A DNA stretch of 64,000 nt from Gordionus sp. m RMFG-2023 (lineage: Eukaryota; Nematomorpha; Gordioida; Chordodea; Parachordodidae): NCBI RefSeq assembly GCF_954871325.1, contig NC_088777.1, forward strand, positions 36,867,366 through 36,931,365, given 5' to 3'. The notes under the pieces were generated by a model, which saw only the letters and a program-made list of their open reading frames with translations, did not search any database and was not told the DNA's origin. A program made the translations under genes and the position numbers. This document shows, piece by piece, positions 1 to 12,356 of the stretch. Numbering within the stretch: position 1 is the first letter of the stretch; every line of letters begins with the position of its first letter.

Positions 1-808
1 ACATTAATCTCAATATTGATAGCAATCATTAAGACTTACACTAAAGAATTTAAACTTAAAATCAGCCACCACCCACCCTTAAAGTAATTAAATTATACTG
101 TAGTTAGGCTCTTTTTCTTCCCCACTCCTTTTTAATAAGCCTATAGAGGTTTAAGTAACATTTTTCTAAATGTTGCGCCTAAAAGTATGTGTGGCTTGCC
201 CACAAACGTGTTGAGGGCTCCTCATATTTTTACTTTTACACCCAAATTAAATTAGTTTCAATTAGAAAAATGAGGAAAACCTAGCGTAGCTCTGTTGAAC
301 CTTCAACGCTAGAGGGCAAAAGTGCTATATATCACGTATCACATAATTTACCAACTTTTTTGTACGAACAAGTTATATTTATTTATTAATTATATTATAA
401 TAAGATAAATAATTCTAGGTTTTAATAATGTCCTCCATTATAGATTTAGAAGATGATACATCTGCTTCTATTGACATGACTGCAGATATAAGTGAGAATG
501 AGAATTTTACCATTTCCTAATTTACGTAAGTATTTTACTTTATGTGAAACGGATGGAAGTAACCTTACAATGATCTATGCAAAATGATATTTATGCAAAA
601 ACAAAATATCTTCTTCAATGATTAGCAGTTCAAACAGAGGCATTTAGAAGTAATTAATTCTTTTAAAAATACAATTATTATTTGTGAAGATCATAACAAT
701 ATGCATTTAATAAGAATTATTTATAATAATTAATAAATTTATTGATGTGTTAATCTTAATTATAATAATCAGGAATTTAATATTATTATTAATATTAGCC
801 CATTCTTA

Positions 809-958
809 GCATTGATATGAAAGGGAGACTAATATTTTTAATGGGAGTTGATATTAATTTTAGTATTTAAAACCCTTCAACCAGCATTGATATGAAAGGG
901 AGACTAATATTTTTAATGGGAGTTGATATTAATTTTAGTATTTAAAACCCTTCAACCA
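809..958. repeat. perfect tandem duplication, 2 x 75 bp
   Basis: Units 809-883 and 884-958 appear identical base for base, each starting GCATTGATATGAAAGGGAG and ending CCCTTCAACCA. Perfect identity in otherwise decayed sequence suggests a recent slip or an assembly duplication. Confidence 0.95.
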
Positions 959-1281
959 CATATAAATAATATACTTAACTTAATATATTTAACAAAATTT
1001 GTGTTGAAGCATTTATTCATAAGTTTTTAAATACTAAAAAGCCTCATTTTATTCATATCATAGGAAAATATTTTCTCAAAATCTTTTTCCCATATCATCT
1101 TGGGTAGCTTTTAACGACAGACAATTTTAACTTGAATTTTTAAGATAACCTACATGATATGACCGATTTAACCACATGTAAATAATATAAATTTGTGTTG
1201 AACCATTAATTCATAAGTTCTTAAATACCTAAAAAGTCTCAGTATTATTTATTTGATAGGAAAATATTTTCTCACATCTTT
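954..1281. repeat. imperfect direct repeat, units about 954-1088 and 1169-1281
   Basis: Both units run from AACCACAT(A/G)TAAATAATAT through TTCATAAGTT to GGAAAATATTTTCTCA, with small gaps and substitutions. They lie inside the decayed hAT relic and look like an older local duplication. Confidence 0.7.
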
Positions 1282-2107
1282 TAATAAAAATTTTAATGGG
1301 CCATCATAGGCATTAAAAATTATTAAATTTAATCAATATTATACAGATGATTGGTCAGGTTTGACTGTAAAATTTGAAAGGGCTAACTTTTGCAGATACC
1401 TGATTTATATGAGTGACCACTTATTTAATAATAAATTAATTATCATTTATTAATATAGATTTCCTTCACTATATGATGACAGTAATATATTGGCATCAAT
1501 AATTAACCCAAAGTTTAAGCTCAATTGGCTTTTTATTAATCTGCAACAAAATTTGTTGCTAAAAGAAAGGTTAATTGCCCATTTAGAAAATATACAGGGT
1601 CAACCACATGCAGATCCTTCAAATGAAGGCATGGATGAAATCCATACCTTTTTTGGGAAAAATTCGTCACAAAATGCTTTTTCCATTAATAATTTTTTTT
1701 ATTCTAATGTTGATTCTGTGCATATTTTTAATAATTATGTTAATTTAAAAAAGACATTTATTGAATATAACACACCTTTACCATCAGCGTTTAGTAAGCT
1801 AAACATATACTTAATGAAAAACATGGCTTGATGATAATTTAGAAAAAAAATTATTATTAAAGGCTAATTTTAATTATAAATATATATATTCTAATTCTTA
1901 TACTTATATTATATTATTCAATTACAATAAATTTATACCATATTTAATTAATTTTTATATTAGTTAATTTTGCATCGATCAGAAATTTAAATAAGAAAAG
2001 GATCGTGATCCTTTTTAAAAAAAGATCGATCCTGGATTTCGATCCTATTTTTTCAAAAGATCGTAATCGGGATTCGATCTTTTTCAAAGGATCGATTAAC
2101 AAGCCTG

Positions 2108-2279
2108 AAACGGTCCGATAAAAATTTTAGCCAAAATAATATTCTAAGCATAGAAATTTACTTATACATGATAGAAAGGGTTTGATCTCTATTTGCCAAA
2201 TATCTAGGCTTTCATAATATTATTTTGGCTAAAATCTTGATCGGGCCCTTTTTTAAAATCAACCCAAATCGGACCGTTT
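2108..2279. mobile_element. short MITE-like element with perfect 12-bp inverted ends
   Basis: The ends AAACGGTCCGAT (2108-2119) and ATCGGACCGTTT (2268-2279) are exact reverse complements. Just inside them, TTTTAGCCAAAATAATATT and its complement form a second inverted pair, so most of the 172 bp can fold back. No coding capacity. A half copy of the same sequence lies at 53398-53520 in gene 2 intron 6, so this is a dispersed family. I cannot assign the superfamily. Confidence 0.75.
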
Positions 2280-2289
2280 AACAACTCTA

Positions 2290-3955
2290 GCGCCTAGCCT
2301 CAAATAAAAAGAAATAAAAATTATTTAGTGTTAATCTCCAATTCAAAAATCACCACTTCGCAATTATCCGAAAAAATAGTGTTAACATATAAATGGACTT
2401 TAAATTTTTCGCATTTAACCATTTGCATTAAAGAAAATATATAATACCATTGTAGATTTTAACAAATGGCGTATTTTTTACACATTTAAAAATATTCACA
2501 CTTAAGCGATATGCAATTAAGCGGTTTTGATTGTGAAGAAGCAGTAATAAAACCTTAAATATTTGCCCGATATAAAATTGTGTTAATTTTAGGATCCATT
2601 AGGATAAATTAACGGGTATACAATGTTTGAACTTTTATTATCTTTCATATAAATCACTTCTGGTTAATTTTTTGGACATTCTGTTTGAAAAATACAGAGG
2701 ATCAGATAAATCACTAAATATTAGTCTGAACTAGAATATAATTGGTTTAATTTTAGATTTTGACAAATACCTTTGTAGTTTATGTAGAATCGATTAACGC
2801 ACTACATATTGTGACAGGTTTCCGAATTTGATCCTCACTTTTTGTTAAAAAGTTTTTCACAAACTTCATGATTTTAAAATGGCCAAAAATCGACAATATG
2901 CTTATGATACGGATATTCTTTTTCGAGAATATGAAAGACAAATTAAGTTACGAGACAAGTTTCAAAATATGATATATTTTATTTTAGGCTTTGGCAAAGA
3001 ACCAACCCTTTCTTATTTAGGTTAAATCCGCCGGTATCCAGTTTGAAGATCAAATAATGGGTTGCACAATTGTCTGTAATTGATCCTCAAGCTGTTCCGT
3101 CAGATTCATAATTTGACACTTTCCTTACAACACACTAAGCTTTGAAACCGATCTCGTTTGAAGATCAGTTCCAACTCTAAATTTTGAGTTTCGGTAATTT
3201 ATCCTTAAGTCTTTCCGCCATCTTGACCATAACAAAGTAAATAAAGAAAAAAAATATAACGAGTTATCGATAATTAAAAAAAAATTGTACTAAATTCCCA
3301 TATACAAATAATATGTATATTTAATTTGCTCATGTTTGAAACTTACAAGGTTATATTTTGTAAACCAACAAAGAACTGCTAGATCATTGCAACCCTTAGA
3401 ATCAATAATCTACAATGATTGACATCATATTGATGTTTGACATGTATGCATATAATATTGTCATAAGATATTATATAAGACTAAATATATATCTACATTC
3501 AAACAATACTTGATTGATATTGGATATTATATAAAGGTATATATATAATGTAAAAAGACACAATTACAACAGTTAAGTTATTAAATCCTGAAAGAAAATA
3601 ACTAAAAGATTTAATATTTATAAAAGTAGTGTTGTGTTTAAAATATTCATAAATCCGAACGCCATTAAATAAAACATTGTACCAAATAAAAAAAGATAAC
3701 ATCTTAATTTATTTTAAATTAATTTTATATTTAGTATATGACCATTTTTTAATATGTTTATATTCTTATTTTACATAAAAATTATATGAAAATGGTTGAA
3801 TATTATAATCGCGAGTTCCGCGAAACTAAGAATATAACATGTATTTTAAAAATAAATTGGGCAAAAATGTTGGTCACCATTGTGCCCAAATTAGACATAT
3901 TTACTGTGTATTACAATTACATCATCATATAAGAAAAATGATTTTTATTTGTAAA
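2290..3955. other. intergenic AT-rich stretch, nothing recognised
   Basis: No frame beyond chance length, no inverted repeat and no family similarity that I could see. The short minus-strand frame at 3499-3702 is composed of common AT-rich codons and has no domain. Confidence 0.5.
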
Positions 3956-3959
3956 AGTG

Positions 3960-4115
3960 TAGTGTTGTTAAAAGATACTTTGAAATATAACTAGTTACAG
4001 CTACTCGTTACATTGGTAAAAATATAGCTAGTTACAGTTCCCGTTACATTTTTACAAATGTAACTAGTTATTAGTTACAGTTATTTTACAAAAGTATAGT
4101 TATATAATAGTTACT
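3960..4115 (+). repeat. AACTAGTTAC repeat with TAGTGTTGTTAAAAG end (hAT-type terminus)
   Basis: The segment opens TAGTGTTGTTAAAAG and continues with several spaced AACTAGTTAC or AGTTACAG palindromic words. The same combination, in inverse orientation, closes the repeat at 31776-32266. The TIR is close to that of the hAT at 49138-51398 (CAGTG...CACTG). Only one end is visible here. Confidence 0.55.
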
Positions 4116-4281
4116 TTATACAAGATTCATAAACGCATTATTTATTTACTGAACGCATTTATTTAATATAAAAAAATTAGGATATAATAATTATAATCAA
4201 TTATTTGAAAAAATATATATTTTATTTATATAAAAAAATATGAAAACCGAAAAAAAATATCAGAAAATATAATATATTTAT

Positions 4282-4480
4282 TAGAGACCTGGAGGCCCGG
4301 CCCTAAGCCCAGCACGGTTACACAGGCCGGGAGGTATTTTAATTTAAAATATACTCAGGCCGGGCCTAAAATTTTTTTAAAAAAAATATCCGGGCCAGGC
4401 CGTATATTTAAAAACCAAATATTTGAAATAGCTATTATTAGCTATAAAAGTCAAAAATCTGGGCCTGGCCTGAAAATTTA
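4282..4480 (+). mobile_element. terminal fragment of a GC-rich hAT family (AGAGACCTGGAGGCCCGG end)
   Basis: Starts with TAGAGACCT, as in other copies that begin CAGAGACCT (18410, 28236, 42364), followed by GGCCCGG-rich subterminal blocks separated by A/T runs. No matching right end or target duplication was found, so it is probably truncated. Confidence 0.5.
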
Positions 4481-5244
4481 ACGTAAGTAATGATTACTAA
4501 TTTAATAGTTTATTCAAAAATTATTTAATTCTAACTAAGTCTTTGTCGTTCCTTATACTAAGTTCTATGATCTAATTAGTAAAATTTAAAAAAAAACACA
4601 TTCATATGTAATTCAATAAATATTACCAGCAACTTGAGAGTAAAAAATATTGAATATATTGTGCTAAATAGGGAAATATAATAATAAAAAATAGGTTTAT
4701 TAATTGAATTGAAAAATTATTAAACCCAGCAACGCAACAATTTAAGAGAAAAAAAATCTATTTGGACGGTATTTTATATTATTGTTGCATATCCTGTATG
4801 ATTGTGTTCACAAAGGATTTTTTTTTCTCTTTTAGCTTTCACCTTTTCTGGTGGTAAGCTCCGTCAATATCTCCCTCCACTTTATGTTATTCATACTATA
4901 GATCTGCAAAGTTAGGCCCGGCCCGTACCCGGCCCGAACGGGCTTCTGGTTAAAATAATCGGTTTGGGCCGGGCCTAATATTTTTGAAAAAATTTTAGGC
5001 CTGGTCGGGTCGGACCTTGGAAATTTAATATACTAATAAACGGCTGGCGCGTGCCGATTTTTAGCCGTCGTCAATAAAATCGGGTAAATCGGCGCATATA
5101 TAGATTTTTATAAGATAAATTTTTTTAATTGCTTATTAATTTTAAAAAAAACAAATGAATATACACTATTCTACAGATATCTAGGCATATTTTTTAATAT
5201 TCATTTAATAGAAAACTTATTATATCCAAAATCGATTTCGTAAT

Positions 5245-5538
5245 TTAATTATCATGTATAATTATTTTATTAAAATTTTTGGGACATAATGATGATATCT
5301 TTGAATTTAACGTCAATCCAGCGGTAGAGAAAACTCTTTCACTAGGTGTGCTAGTCGTCGGAATGCAAAGAATTTTTTTGGCGAGTCTGGAAAGATTAGG
5401 AAGTTCACTCTTCTTTTCCCTCCAAAAATTTAGAACGTCCATATCTTGTAATGTCGTTTCAAGAAAACTGTGGCATTCTTGTTCTAAGTCACCTAACTTG
5501 GAATCATAATTTATATTTGTTGAATTTAACATCTTCAT
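5245..5538 (-). pseudogene. hAT transposase C-terminal dimerisation domain
   Basis: The minus-strand frame contains VLNFWREKKSELPNLSRLAK followed by KILCIPTTSTPSERVFSTAG, the classic hAT dimerisation signature (FWxxxxxxxPxLxxLAxxxLxIPxxSxxSERxFSxxG). It lies within the TSD-delimited hAT 4897-6743. The catalytic core upstream is mostly lost, so this is a relic without activity. Confidence 0.9.
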
Positions 5539-5838
5539 TAGCTATATTTACTCTTGATTATCATCATTCTCTAGAAGTTTAAGATGTTTTATTATAAATT
5601 CTGAAGCTGAGCAATTTTGCTCTATTAAATACTTTGACACAATTGTCAATTTTTAAAATCTTGGATCTAAAAGAGAAGCCAATACCTAGATAATTTTAAT
5701 TAAAAAAATAAAAGAATATACTTATATAATATTACTTGCAGATTACAAACCGGAAATTGTAACGTAAGTTTTTTTAGCATATTTTCCTTAAGTGAAATAA
5801 TTTCAGAACTATCACTATCATTTACTATTAAATGTGTT

Positions 5839-6084
5839 TCACAAAACATTATTTAAATTCTTATTTAATCTAGATATGCTTTCTAGCATAATTAATTTAC
5901 TATGCCAACGTGTTGGGATATTTAATTTTAAGGTTTTCATATGCGTTGAATGATTGTTACTATTATCATTGGAATTACCAATTTGAAATCGGGTATCCGG
6001 GTATGGATCAATGCTGTCAAGATCTAACATGTCTGATGATAAATCTATTGTACAGGTATTTTCTTTGATATTCCTCGAATTCAA
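5839..6084 (-). pseudogene. hAT transposase central fragment (PTRWHS motif)
   Basis: The C-terminal half of this minus-strand frame reads LKLNIPTRWHSKLIMLESI. It matches the (L)xxDxxTRWNSTxxMLExx motif that follows the first catalytic block in hAT transposases. Order and strand agree with the dimerisation fragment downstream, so both come from one decayed gene. Confidence 0.8.
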
Positions 6085-7089
6085 ATTCGACCTCTGCAGT
6101 TTTATATCTTAGAGCAGTAATAATTCTCTAATTCTTTTGCAAAAAATTTCCAGACTATGGATTTTTTATTATCCAGAATTAGGATACTAAAATTATTTAA
6201 ATTATTAAAGTAGATGCATCCATTTTAAAAATATGTAAAATTATGGTAACTTTTATAATTTTATATTTTTGAATGATGGAATTCTATAATGACGACAATA
6301 TAATTAAGATTTTAAAATAGTAGAAAATAAAAATTCATCAAAATCCTGATTGACATTAAAAAATTTCAGAGTGATGTTGACCATTAGAATAAAAAGATAG
6401 AAAGAAATTTCTGCGCCGGCCGTGCGCCGCCAATATGAAAATCGGCGGCGTTATAGGCGTAACCAAAAAGGTCGGCGGCCGGCGCACAGGTCTAATTATA
6501 TCTAAATTTATATTGAATTTTTTATGTAAAATAAAATTTTTTGATTTAATTTATTGAAACTAAACGCTATATAATATGTATTTTATTTTAAGTAATTATA
6601 AAAATTAATTTCTATATTTAAATAAATTCGGGCTTGGCCAGGCCGGTAAAATATTTTAAAATAAATTTCGAGTTCGTGCTGGCAAAACTTTTTAAAAAAA
6701 TTTTGGGCCGGGTTTGAAAAATTAGGCCCGATGCAGATCACTAATTCATACTATCTCGTTTATCTAATTTATACTTCTTCATATAGGCTCAAAGATAAAA
6801 AAAATAATTTAAAATTAAATTATCACACCCTTGAATCGGACTGCCCACCTGATAATTTTATTGTAATGGGCAAAACTAGCTTTACCCACCTAGGTTCACC
6901 CATTTAATGTGAAAGTGCTTTATTTCATTTCAGATATGAATTTCTTGTCAAATTCAATAGAATGAAAAATATTTACTTATTTTTTATTCATACCTAAAAT
7001 TTTACATGCCTTTCGTTCATCAACAATTTCCATGTCTGAAATATTATTATACCTTGATGTTCATTTTAAAAGTACTCTCTAATCTATAT

Positions 7090-7700
7090 TAAATTCTCTA
7101 CACTCTTCAGTATGCAAGCTGCCTTTCCATAAAAGCTAGGCGGTATAGGTCCATTCCCCAATATCCTTAAGAATTTAAGTTTATCCTCAGTAGCTAAATT
7201 TTCATACACACTTGGAGACTATAGAATCCCCATCATTAAACCTATGGGAAAAAGATTCTCCAAGCCGCTCATATCCTAATTTAAGACAAAGAGACTGGAA
7301 TTTACCATTGCGTTGAATACTCACACTTCAAAGAAAATCTCCATCGCTCTTTCTTCCCTCAAACCCTCGAGTATATAAAATGACATTACGACTCTTTTGC
7401 TGGATCAAATAATTCCAGCCTCAGCCATATTGGTTACGAATGGTTAGAAACTATACCAAGTTCTAATTTAGGCTTGTTTATTAACAAACGAAGAACTTAG
7501 AATAGCTATAGGTCATCGTTTTGTGAAATCGTAACGCCGACATCATATTTCCCTTGTGAGCTTTAGACACCCCACCCCCCTCCATACTGTTGCTTTTCAA
7601 AAGGCAAATTATCCAGGCACTATGCCATCAATAGAATCTTAAAACCCGCCAATATTCGTTCTACATTGGAACCCTCTGGCTTCAGCCCCGCAGGCCTAAC
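7090..7700 (+). mobile_element. fossil of a reverse-transcriptase-type retroelement (C-terminal module)
   Basis: Scattered plus-strand words match the module often found downstream of a reverse transcriptase in invertebrate retroelements: WL-x-x-IPSSNLGLF, then AINRIL-x-PANI, then LEPSGF. The same module recurs at 21660-22009 and 39875-40445. I cannot assign the retroelement clade. It is broken and old. Confidence 0.6.
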
Positions 7701-10528
7701 CTAATACATTATTTTATTTCTCTTTAATTATATATTTTTACATAGCATTATAATTAATAGTTATATTTTTAAAAATATTCTTAAGTGGTTAACCCATAGG
7801 GTTACCAGATCCTGCTAGTGGAAAAGATGACATATTTTTCTCATGATTTAAAATAAGGGGTTAAAAAATGAATAATTTTTAAGCAGTATTTTTATATAAA
7901 TAATTAAAATAGTACACTTATATAAATTACAAATCATAAATAACACAACAGTTATTTTCCATAATTTGGCCTTTTTCCAAAACTATATAAAGTCATTGTA
8001 AGCTGATATAGTAAAAAGCTTGCTATAATTAGCAGTTCACTATCTTGTATAAGAATATAATCTCAAAGAATTGATCATTATTCAAAAATTTTGTTCAACA
8101 CATCTAATTGTTTAAAAAAAACGATTTAAAATAGTGATATTGGTTGAACAACTTTCACTGTTTTAAAGATTTTTATTTAAAAAAAACCACTTAGAAACAT
8201 TTTTAATTTGCATCCAATGAAAATGTTCAAATTTTCCAAGAGATCAAAATAAATTAATTCTATACATACCTGTATTATTTTGTCATTTTTAATGTTTCAA
8301 ATACTGCTTATTTTTTATTACATATTATCAAAAAATATTTTAAATGATTTAACATTTCAAATCTGAATCATTTTCTTTCATTTAATTTTTTCATCAAAAC
8401 ACATGCAAACCAGAGATATGCTTAATTCATATAATTTTCTGATAATTGGTGGATTGTTAATTGAAAGAAAGTATATTAATGCTTAATTCAATAAATCGTT
8501 GAACACAAGGAAATAAAAAAAGCCATCATGTCATTGAGTGATAAAGAAGTTGTTTATAATAATCATGTTCAACAAATTTACATAAGTATATGAAAAAATA
8601 TAAAAAACATATCTTACTATGTATTATGTGATCATAAAAAACTTTTCAGTAATATCTAAAAAAATGAGAAAAGTAAAATAGATACCAGAAATATTTTTAG
8701 TCATTTCAAAAGAGAATGTCTAGTTACCCAATTCACACAAAAATTTTTTGTCCTAGTATAACCCATAAATTTTTTTAACATGTTTTATATGTATACTATA
8801 CAAATTTATGCAAGCTAATGGTAAAAATTAATTTTAAATCTACCAATAAAATATTGTAACCTTTAACTTAAATTTCAATTATATGTAGCAATTGTTTTCT
8901 AGTATAAATCGCTTAGAAAGTATAAAAATTAACCCAAAAAATAATATAATAATTGTGAAAATTCAGTAGAAAGTATAAAAGTGCTCTAAATGGTTATTTT
9001 GGTTCAAAAGCTCAAGGGGAGTATAAGAGCTGTTTCATAAATGACAATAAATCTCTATATTATTTAGAAAAGAATATGATATAAAATTTTGAACATTTTT
9101 AATAAATATTAAATTAAACTATGTCATTATAATTTTCTTTTTCAAAAACTGATTTGAATTATATTTTTGACTTTTTAATATGGCAGAAGCTCTCTTTTGT
9201 GCACACTATAATATAACTAATATAACTTTTAATGATTTCATTAAAATTTACTAAATTTAAATTGTAATGATATCTTCCTTTCATATTGTTATAAATTGAC
9301 TTTAAAATTCTTCTATTATCTTTTTTGAGAGTAACTTTATAGAATCTCTTGACAGGTCTTCTAATCACTAAAAATATTTAAAATTATACAATGTAAATAA
9401 ATCTAATACCTTTAGGTTTGGACAATTCTAAAACTACCCCTTTGCCATCGGCCGCTGGTGTTACACCAACTGTTCGTTTATGAATCAAGCCATTATATTT
9501 ATATAAGTTCATATTTTTTAAATTTCTTGATTCCTAAATATATTTTATAAGGAATTTGTTCTAATTTTAATTATTTAAAAATTATAAAATTTATTAAATA
9601 ATTAATAAATATAATAATTTTCCTTCACACATTGTCCTTATGTTTTATAATTAAAAACAAAATGGTAAGCAGATGAAGGTTTATATTAAATATTAAAATT
9701 ATTATTTCATTACTTTGCTAAAAGCTTTCCTACAATTTCTTGATTTCATAAGAAAACAAGAATCATTCTTAATAACAAGCCATTGCAAATGTGAAGAAGC
9801 CATAAGTAAGAAAAAAGGATATGGAAAAATCTGATAATAAGTAACTCCCTAGAAAAGGCTTAAAATAAATAATTTCTTTTTTTTATGACATATAGATTTA
9901 TTATAATATTAGTCATTAAATTTATAAATTCATCAATATCTTTGATAATTTAATGATAATATCTATATTAAACTTATTGAAAAATATATTATTATAAATT
10001 AAATATTACCAGCTTCAAGGTTTCCTTATATTTTGAAATTCATTTTATAATTGTTATATAGTTATATTCATTCAGTCAAGAAATTAAGAATATTAAGAAA
10101 ATATGACATTAATATACATTGGGCCACGCACCAGGCTTGGTATGCATTATATTGGTTTGGTTATGATATGGCTTTTTAATTATTAGGACGTTTGATTAAG
10201 CTTCTACCAATGGCATAAGGAGAAAGGGATACGACCCCTGATTATAAAAATTAATGGAGGTAAGAGACAATATTGAGTATGTATTAAATCGACTATGTAC
10301 TTAAATGGCGGGATCTTCAGAAACCGCTGAACACCATTTCAGGCCAAGGATTACGATCCTAGTCAGGTTCACTGATAATTTAAAGAAGACTCCAAGTCAA
10401 TGATATCATCAGATATGATAATGAATATAAGATATTCTTATATAATAATTGTGACTGCATATTGAAATATGAATAAATAAAATGTTATGAAATAATTAAT
10501 AGATATATTTATGAGACATTATAGTAAC
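7701..10528. other. intergenic stretch, nothing recognised
   Basis: AT-rich sequence with no convincing coding frame, TIR or RNA gene. A less AT-rich patch at about 10100-10400 does not match any family I know. The minus-strand frame 9159-9368 is a short AT-rich frame without motifs. Confidence 0.45.
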
Positions 10529-10536
10529 ATATTCAT

Positions 10537-12177
10537 CATAGGCGTAGCCGGGGGAGGGGGGGGGGGGACAAGGGGAAATTTCCCCCTTCAGAAATATGTC
10601 ACTTTTTGTAAATATCATTTTAAACTATTAAATAATTTCTTCCTTAGTTCTCTCTTCACCATTGTCCCCCAAAAATGTATGCACATATCTTAAACAATAA
10701 TTTGAAAGAAAGAATGTGAAAGTTATAATAATGTTTTATACTAAAACTGTTAACTATAATTCATATTTTTTAAAAAGAGGTTTATATATAAAAAAAGGTG
10801 AAACCAAACAGGGGAAATTTCCCCCCCCTTCAGAAATTTATCACTTTTTGTAAATATCATTTATAGCTAATAAAAAATATCCCCCTTAGTCCTCTCCCCA
10901 CTCCCTGACCCTCATATATGTATGCATATATCTTAAATAATAATTTAAAAGAAAGAATGTAAAAGTTGATATTTTTTTTATAAAACTATTCATCATAATT
11001 TATAGATTTTTGAGAAAATAAATTTATAAATATATAAAATGAACCAAAAATGTTTTTTAATAAATGGAATATAGGCCAAGGATAAGTCTTAAGACAGAAG
11101 TGAAATGTATTATAATTATTAATAATAGATCTATAAAATTACTAAATAATATAATATATCAAATATAGTTTTTTATAAAGTGAGTAATTTTAAATTTATT
11201 TATCTCAATAAAAGTAAAATATAATTATAAAACTATTGATAAAATTAAATCATAAATTAAAAAAATATTAAAGCACAATATAAACAGTGGAATATTATAT
11301 GTCGTCGATTTACAATATATCTAATTATCAAATGACAATCAAGTATTTTTACCAATATAGCGAATTATATAATTTTTTATAAAGTGAGTAATTTTAATTT
11401 ATTTATCTCAATAAAAGTAAAATATAATTATAAAACTATTGATAAAATTAAATCATAAATTAAAAAAATATTAAAGCACAATATAAACAGTGGAATATTA
11501 TATGTCGTCGATTTACAATATATCTAATTATCAAATGACAATCAAGTATTTTTACCAATATAGCGAATTATATATTTTACAGAAAACTATAAAATATTGA
11601 TAAGGACATCAGAAAATATCTTTTAAAGACATTGTGGGATAAATAATATGAAGATTAAATTTATATATACTTAAATAAAATAGATGGCGTATGCATATTA
11701 TTGCTATATTTAATATTAAGAGCATTGATTAGTAAATTTTGTCATATTATTAACTGTAATATATTCTCTAACTGTCAAATATGTCTGTAAAATTGGAATT
11801 TTACCTAGTATTTTATAACTAATTCTATATAATAGGGTAAAATCAACTATATGTCTACTTACTTATTATAAATAAATTTCTTATAATTGTTTGGAATAAA
11901 TTATTACCATGCTTTTATATTAAGATATATACAATACAAGTAATTTATTATATTTTTATTTTATATAAACTAATAAAAATTATTTCATATTTGTTCCAGG
12001 CTTATTTTTTTTATTAAAATTTGTAAAAATATTTTATGACTATATATAGGTTAAAGTAACCCGGCCGAAGGCCGGGGAAAAGCGGGCCGAAGGCCCACCC
12101 AAAAGGGGGTCTGGGGGCGAAGCTTCCAGTACTTTTTTGATTTCTCCCCCCTTATGAAAATCCTGGCTAAGCCTATG
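10537..12177. mobile_element. non-coding TIR element with CATAGGCGTAGCC ends, 1,641 bp, TSD ATATTCAT
   Basis: The 8-bp duplication ATATTCAT at 10529-10536 and 12178-12185 flanks inverted ends CATAGGCGTAGCC and GGCTAAGCCTATG. Just inside the ends lie long G or C runs and GC-rich segments (CCGGCCGAAGGCCGG at about 12061). The interior is AT-rich and encodes nothing, so the element needs a transposase supplied elsewhere. CA...TG ends and an 8-bp duplication suggest hAT or another 8-bp-duplicating superfamily. A truncated copy lies at 12357-13532 and an inverted copy at 56362-57557. Confidence 0.85.
11169..11573. repeat. 204-bp internal tandem duplication in the CATAGGCGTAGCC element
   Basis: Units 11169-11372 and 11373-11573 are almost identical, each running from TTTTTTATAAAGTGAG to TAGCGAATTATAT. 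The other two copies of this element carry a single unit, so the duplication arose within this copy. Confidence 0.9.
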
Positions 12178-12356
12178 ATATTCATAGATGTTAATGGTTA
12201 AGCTTTAGCTACTTTTTCATTGATTATGGCTATTAATCCTAAATATCTATATTTACTATTAATAATTAGGCGCTTTTAATTCATAATCATTTGATATTCG
12301 GCTAAACTTTACCTAAGTCATTTAAATTTAGCCGCTTCCCCATCTATACTCATAGT

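Larger units (their letters stand above)
428..1831 (+). pseudogene. hAT transposase relic, BED/ZBED-like family (C-terminal part recognisable at 1490-1831)
   Basis: The frame at 1490-1831 reads ASIINPKFKLNWLF near its start, matching the (A)xxLDPRFKLxWL segment of hAT transposases. It ends in a decayed TPLPSAFSKLN that corresponds to the TxLPSSAxxERLFS dimerisation motif. The same arrangement occurs in the better preserved hAT at 49138-51398, so the two look like one family. A 30-codon frame at 428-520 could be a remnant of the N terminus, but I cannot tie it to the family. Between the two lie direct repeats and no readable frame. No terminal inverted repeats were found, so the limits are approximate. 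It is a dead transposon, not a host gene. Confidence 0.55.
4897..6743 (-). mobile_element. hAT transposon, 1,847 bp, 8-bp TSD ATTCATAC
   Basis: The 8-bp direct repeat ATTCATAC occurs at 4889-4896 and 6744-6751. It encloses imperfect 12-bp inverted ends, TATAGATCTGCA on the left and TAGTGATCTGCA (reverse complement) on the right. Eight-base duplications and TAG/CAG-type ends are hallmarks of hAT elements. GC-rich subterminal blocks lie at both ends. The transposase is on the minus strand and decayed (5245-5538 and 5839-6084). A second pair of GGCGC-rich blocks at 5037-5100 and 6413-6490 may be further subterminal repeats or a nested element. Confidence 0.85.

Noticed and set aside
5279-5509. 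Plus-strand open frame of 76 codons
   Set aside because: It is the antisense shadow of the hAT dimerisation domain on the minus strand, which has clear family motifs.
10511-10693. Plus-strand frame of 60 codons starting at the G-run
   Set aside because: It lies across the end of a non-coding transposon. The Gly run is the homopolymer translated.
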